DNA from: an uncultured Pseudomonadota bacterium
Lineage (GTDB): Bacteria; Pseudomonadota; Gammaproteobacteria; Methylococcales; Methylomonadaceae
Assembly (NCBI GenBank): GCA_903902945.1
Contig: CAIUWU010000144.1
Coordinates: 1 to 8,220, forward strand
Length of the DNA stretch: 8,220 nt
Direction of reading: 5' to 3'
The notes beneath the pieces are model-generated. The model was not told where the DNA came from and did not search any database. It saw nothing but the letters and a program-made list of their open reading frames with translations. Within the stretch, counting starts at the first letter, position 1, and every line of letters begins with the position of its first letter. Positions 7,013-8,220 of this stretch are shown here, one piece after another. A program made the position numbers and the translations under genes.

Positions 7013-7017
7013 ATTTC

Positions 7018-8220
7018 ATGCTTAGAAAACTCATTTATGGAACCTTGTGGGCACTTGTCATCACCCAGCCGGTTTTTGCACAACTGCCCGATTTTACCGA
7101 GTTGGTCAAACACACCGGTGAAGCGGTAGTCAACATTAGTACTGTACAAAAAGTGACTGATGCTCAAGCGGGTAATGATCAACTTCCCCAGGATCTGCCG
7201 CCGGAAATGGAAGAGTTTTTCAAGCGTTTTCAGGGTGGTCGCGGCGCTCCCGTGCCTCATGAAGCTAACTCGCTGGGATCGGGTTTCATCATTTCCAAAG
7301 ATGGTTATTTGTTGACCAATCATCATGTAGTCAATAACGCCTCTGAAATTATTGTCAAGCTGAAAGACCGCCGCGAACTGGTGGCCAAATTGATTGGTTC
7401 CGATGAAAGCACTGATGTTGCTTTATTGAAAGTGGATGGCAAAGATTTGCCGGTATTTGAAATTGGTTCGCCTGATGAATTGCAGGTAGGTGAATGGGTG
7501 CTGGCCATCGGCACTCCGTTCGGATTCGATCAATCGGTAACTGCCGGCATTGTCAGTGCCAAGGGACGTAGCTTGCCGGATGGCAATTATGTGCCGTTCA
7601 TCCAGACTGATGTGGCTATCAACCCCGGTAACTCAGGTGGTCCGCTGATTAATATGCAAGGTAAGGTGGTGGGTATCAACTCACAGATTTATAGCCGCTC
7701 GGGTGGTTATATGGGCTTGTCATTTGCGATTCCGATTGATGTCGCTATGAATGTGGTCGACCAAATCAAGAGCAAGGGTAAAGTCTCCAGAGGCTGGCTT
7801 GGGGTTCAGATTCAGGATGTCACTCGTCAGCTGGCGGAATCTTTCGCGATGGACAGACCGCATGGTGCTTTGGTGGCTAAAGTGATTCCGGGTGGGCCGG
7901 CAGAGAAGGCCGGCTTGCAGGTCGGTGACATAATTGTCGAATTTAATGGTCAGATTATCGAAACCTCAGGTGAACTGCCGCCTCGGGTGGGTGTGTTTCC
8001 GGTCGATGAAAAAGCCAAGCTGAAAATCATCCGCCAGGGCGACAAGCAGGAGCTTACCGTCAAAGTCGGCCTGCTGCCTGCGCAACAAACTAGCGCCGCC
8101 AGCAAAGAAAGCAATGCTCAGGAAGTTGCCAGCAATCGTCTCGGTGTCGTGGTTTCTGATATCAGCAGCGAACAAAGACAGCAGTTACAGGTCGAAAAAA
8201 ATGGCGTGCTGGTCCAGAAA
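7018..8220 (+). CDS. degP: Periplasmic Do-family serine endoprotease (DegP/DegQ/MucD type), 3'-truncated by window edge
   Basis: The first 401 codons of an HtrA/Do protease, open through the last base. These periplasmic enzymes degrade or chaperone misfolded envelope proteins; MucD, the Pseudomonas relative, also restrains sigma-E/AlgU signalling. A signal peptide is clear: positive start MLRK, hydrophobic core, and cleavage predicted after VFA (residue 21), leaving QLPDF. The trypsin-like domain carries the full triad: H103 (TNHHVV), D133 (STDVALLK) and S206 (NPGNSGGPL), so it should be active. PDZ1 runs from about 260 (RGWLGV) to 352, and PDZ2 starts near 374 (RLGVVVSDIS) after a Ser/Ala/Gln-rich linker. 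A full-length member is usually about 450-480 residues, so the missing part should be most of PDZ2. The short linker between mature N terminus and protease core resembles DegQ/MucD more than E. coli DegP, so the symbol is a family-level choice. It is transcribed divergently from nadB. Confidence 0.95.
   Translation, partial: MLRKLIYGTLWALVITQPVFAQLPDFTELVKHTGEAVVNISTVQKVTDAQAGNDQLPQDLPPEMEEFFKRFQGGRGAPVPHEANSLGSGFIISKDGYLLTNHHVVNNASEIIVKLKDRRELVAKLIGSDESTDVALLKVDGKDLPVFEIGSPDELQVGEWVLAIGTPFGFDQSVTAGIVSAKGRSLPDGNYVPFIQTDVAINPGNSGGPLINMQGKVVGINSQIYSRSGGYMGLSFAIPIDVAMNVVDQIKSKGKVSRGWLGVQIQDVTRQLAESFAMDRPHGALVAKVIPGGPAEKAGLQVGDIIVEFNGQIIETSGELPPRVGVFPVDEKAKLKIIRQGDKQELTVKVGLLPAQQTSAASKESNAQEVASNRLGVVVSDISSEQRQQLQVEKNGVLVQK

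Noticed and set aside
6872..7017. Sigma-E type promoter or a small hidden sigma/anti-sigma gene between nadB and the protease
   Set aside because: No GAACTT-like -35 with a matching -10 was found and the gap is far too short for a sigma factor gene.
7318..7329. Double histidine (TNHHVV) in the protease as a possible active-site defect
   Set aside because: The catalytic H103 is in its normal place before VV; the neighbouring H102 replaces the usual Asn, a mild variation that leaves the triad intact.
1..8220. Mobile elements, CRISPR, RNA genes or a defence system
   Set aside because: No terminal repeats, transposase, spaced repeats, tRNA-like folds or defence-type domains were seen; nearly all of the sequence is accounted for by housekeeping genes.

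Overview
This is an ordinary-looking chromosomal stretch from a Gram-negative bacterium, most likely a gammaproteobacterium. AcnB, NadB and RecQ resemble their gammaproteobacterial counterparts, a DUF1249/YqiB-type protein is present, and a secreted Do-family protease of the MucD/DegP kind sits beside nadB. The overall flavour suggests a methanotroph-like lineage (Methylococcales), but that placement is impression only. I see no insertion sequence, phage gene, CRISPR array, tRNA, rRNA or defence system.

Left block (1-3093, + strand): the 3' three quarters of acnB (TCA cycle aconitase B, cut by the window edge); a small protein resembling a stripped-down PilZ domain; a PTPS/QueD-family 6-carboxytetrahydropterin synthase; and a DUF1249 (YqiB-like) protein that begins two bases after the queD stop. 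The genes are tightly packed and could be cotranscribed. The acnB/small-ORF gap holds a perfect 8-bp hairpin.

Middle block (3077-6871, - strand): nadB (L-aspartate oxidase, first step of NAD synthesis) followed after only 3 bases by recQ (DNA helicase with an extra C-terminal helix-turn-helix domain), apparently a two-gene operon. The recQ 3' end overlaps the convergent DUF1249 gene by 17 bp. nadB has no ATG near its expected start; a TTG at 6871 gives a protein of normal length.

Right block (6872-8220): an AT-rich divergent intergenic region with candidate promoters for both directions, then a Do-family periplasmic serine protease (degP/mucD) with a signal peptide, complete catalytic triad, first PDZ domain and the beginning of the second, cut by the right edge.

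The genes are mostly unrelated housekeeping functions. The most interesting contextual point is that nadB, which in many gammaproteobacteria is divergent from the sigma-E operon (rpoE/algU with its anti-sigma genes, ending in mucD in Pseudomonas), is here directly divergent from the mucD-like protease, with no sigma or anti-sigma gene between. I found no convincing novel system.
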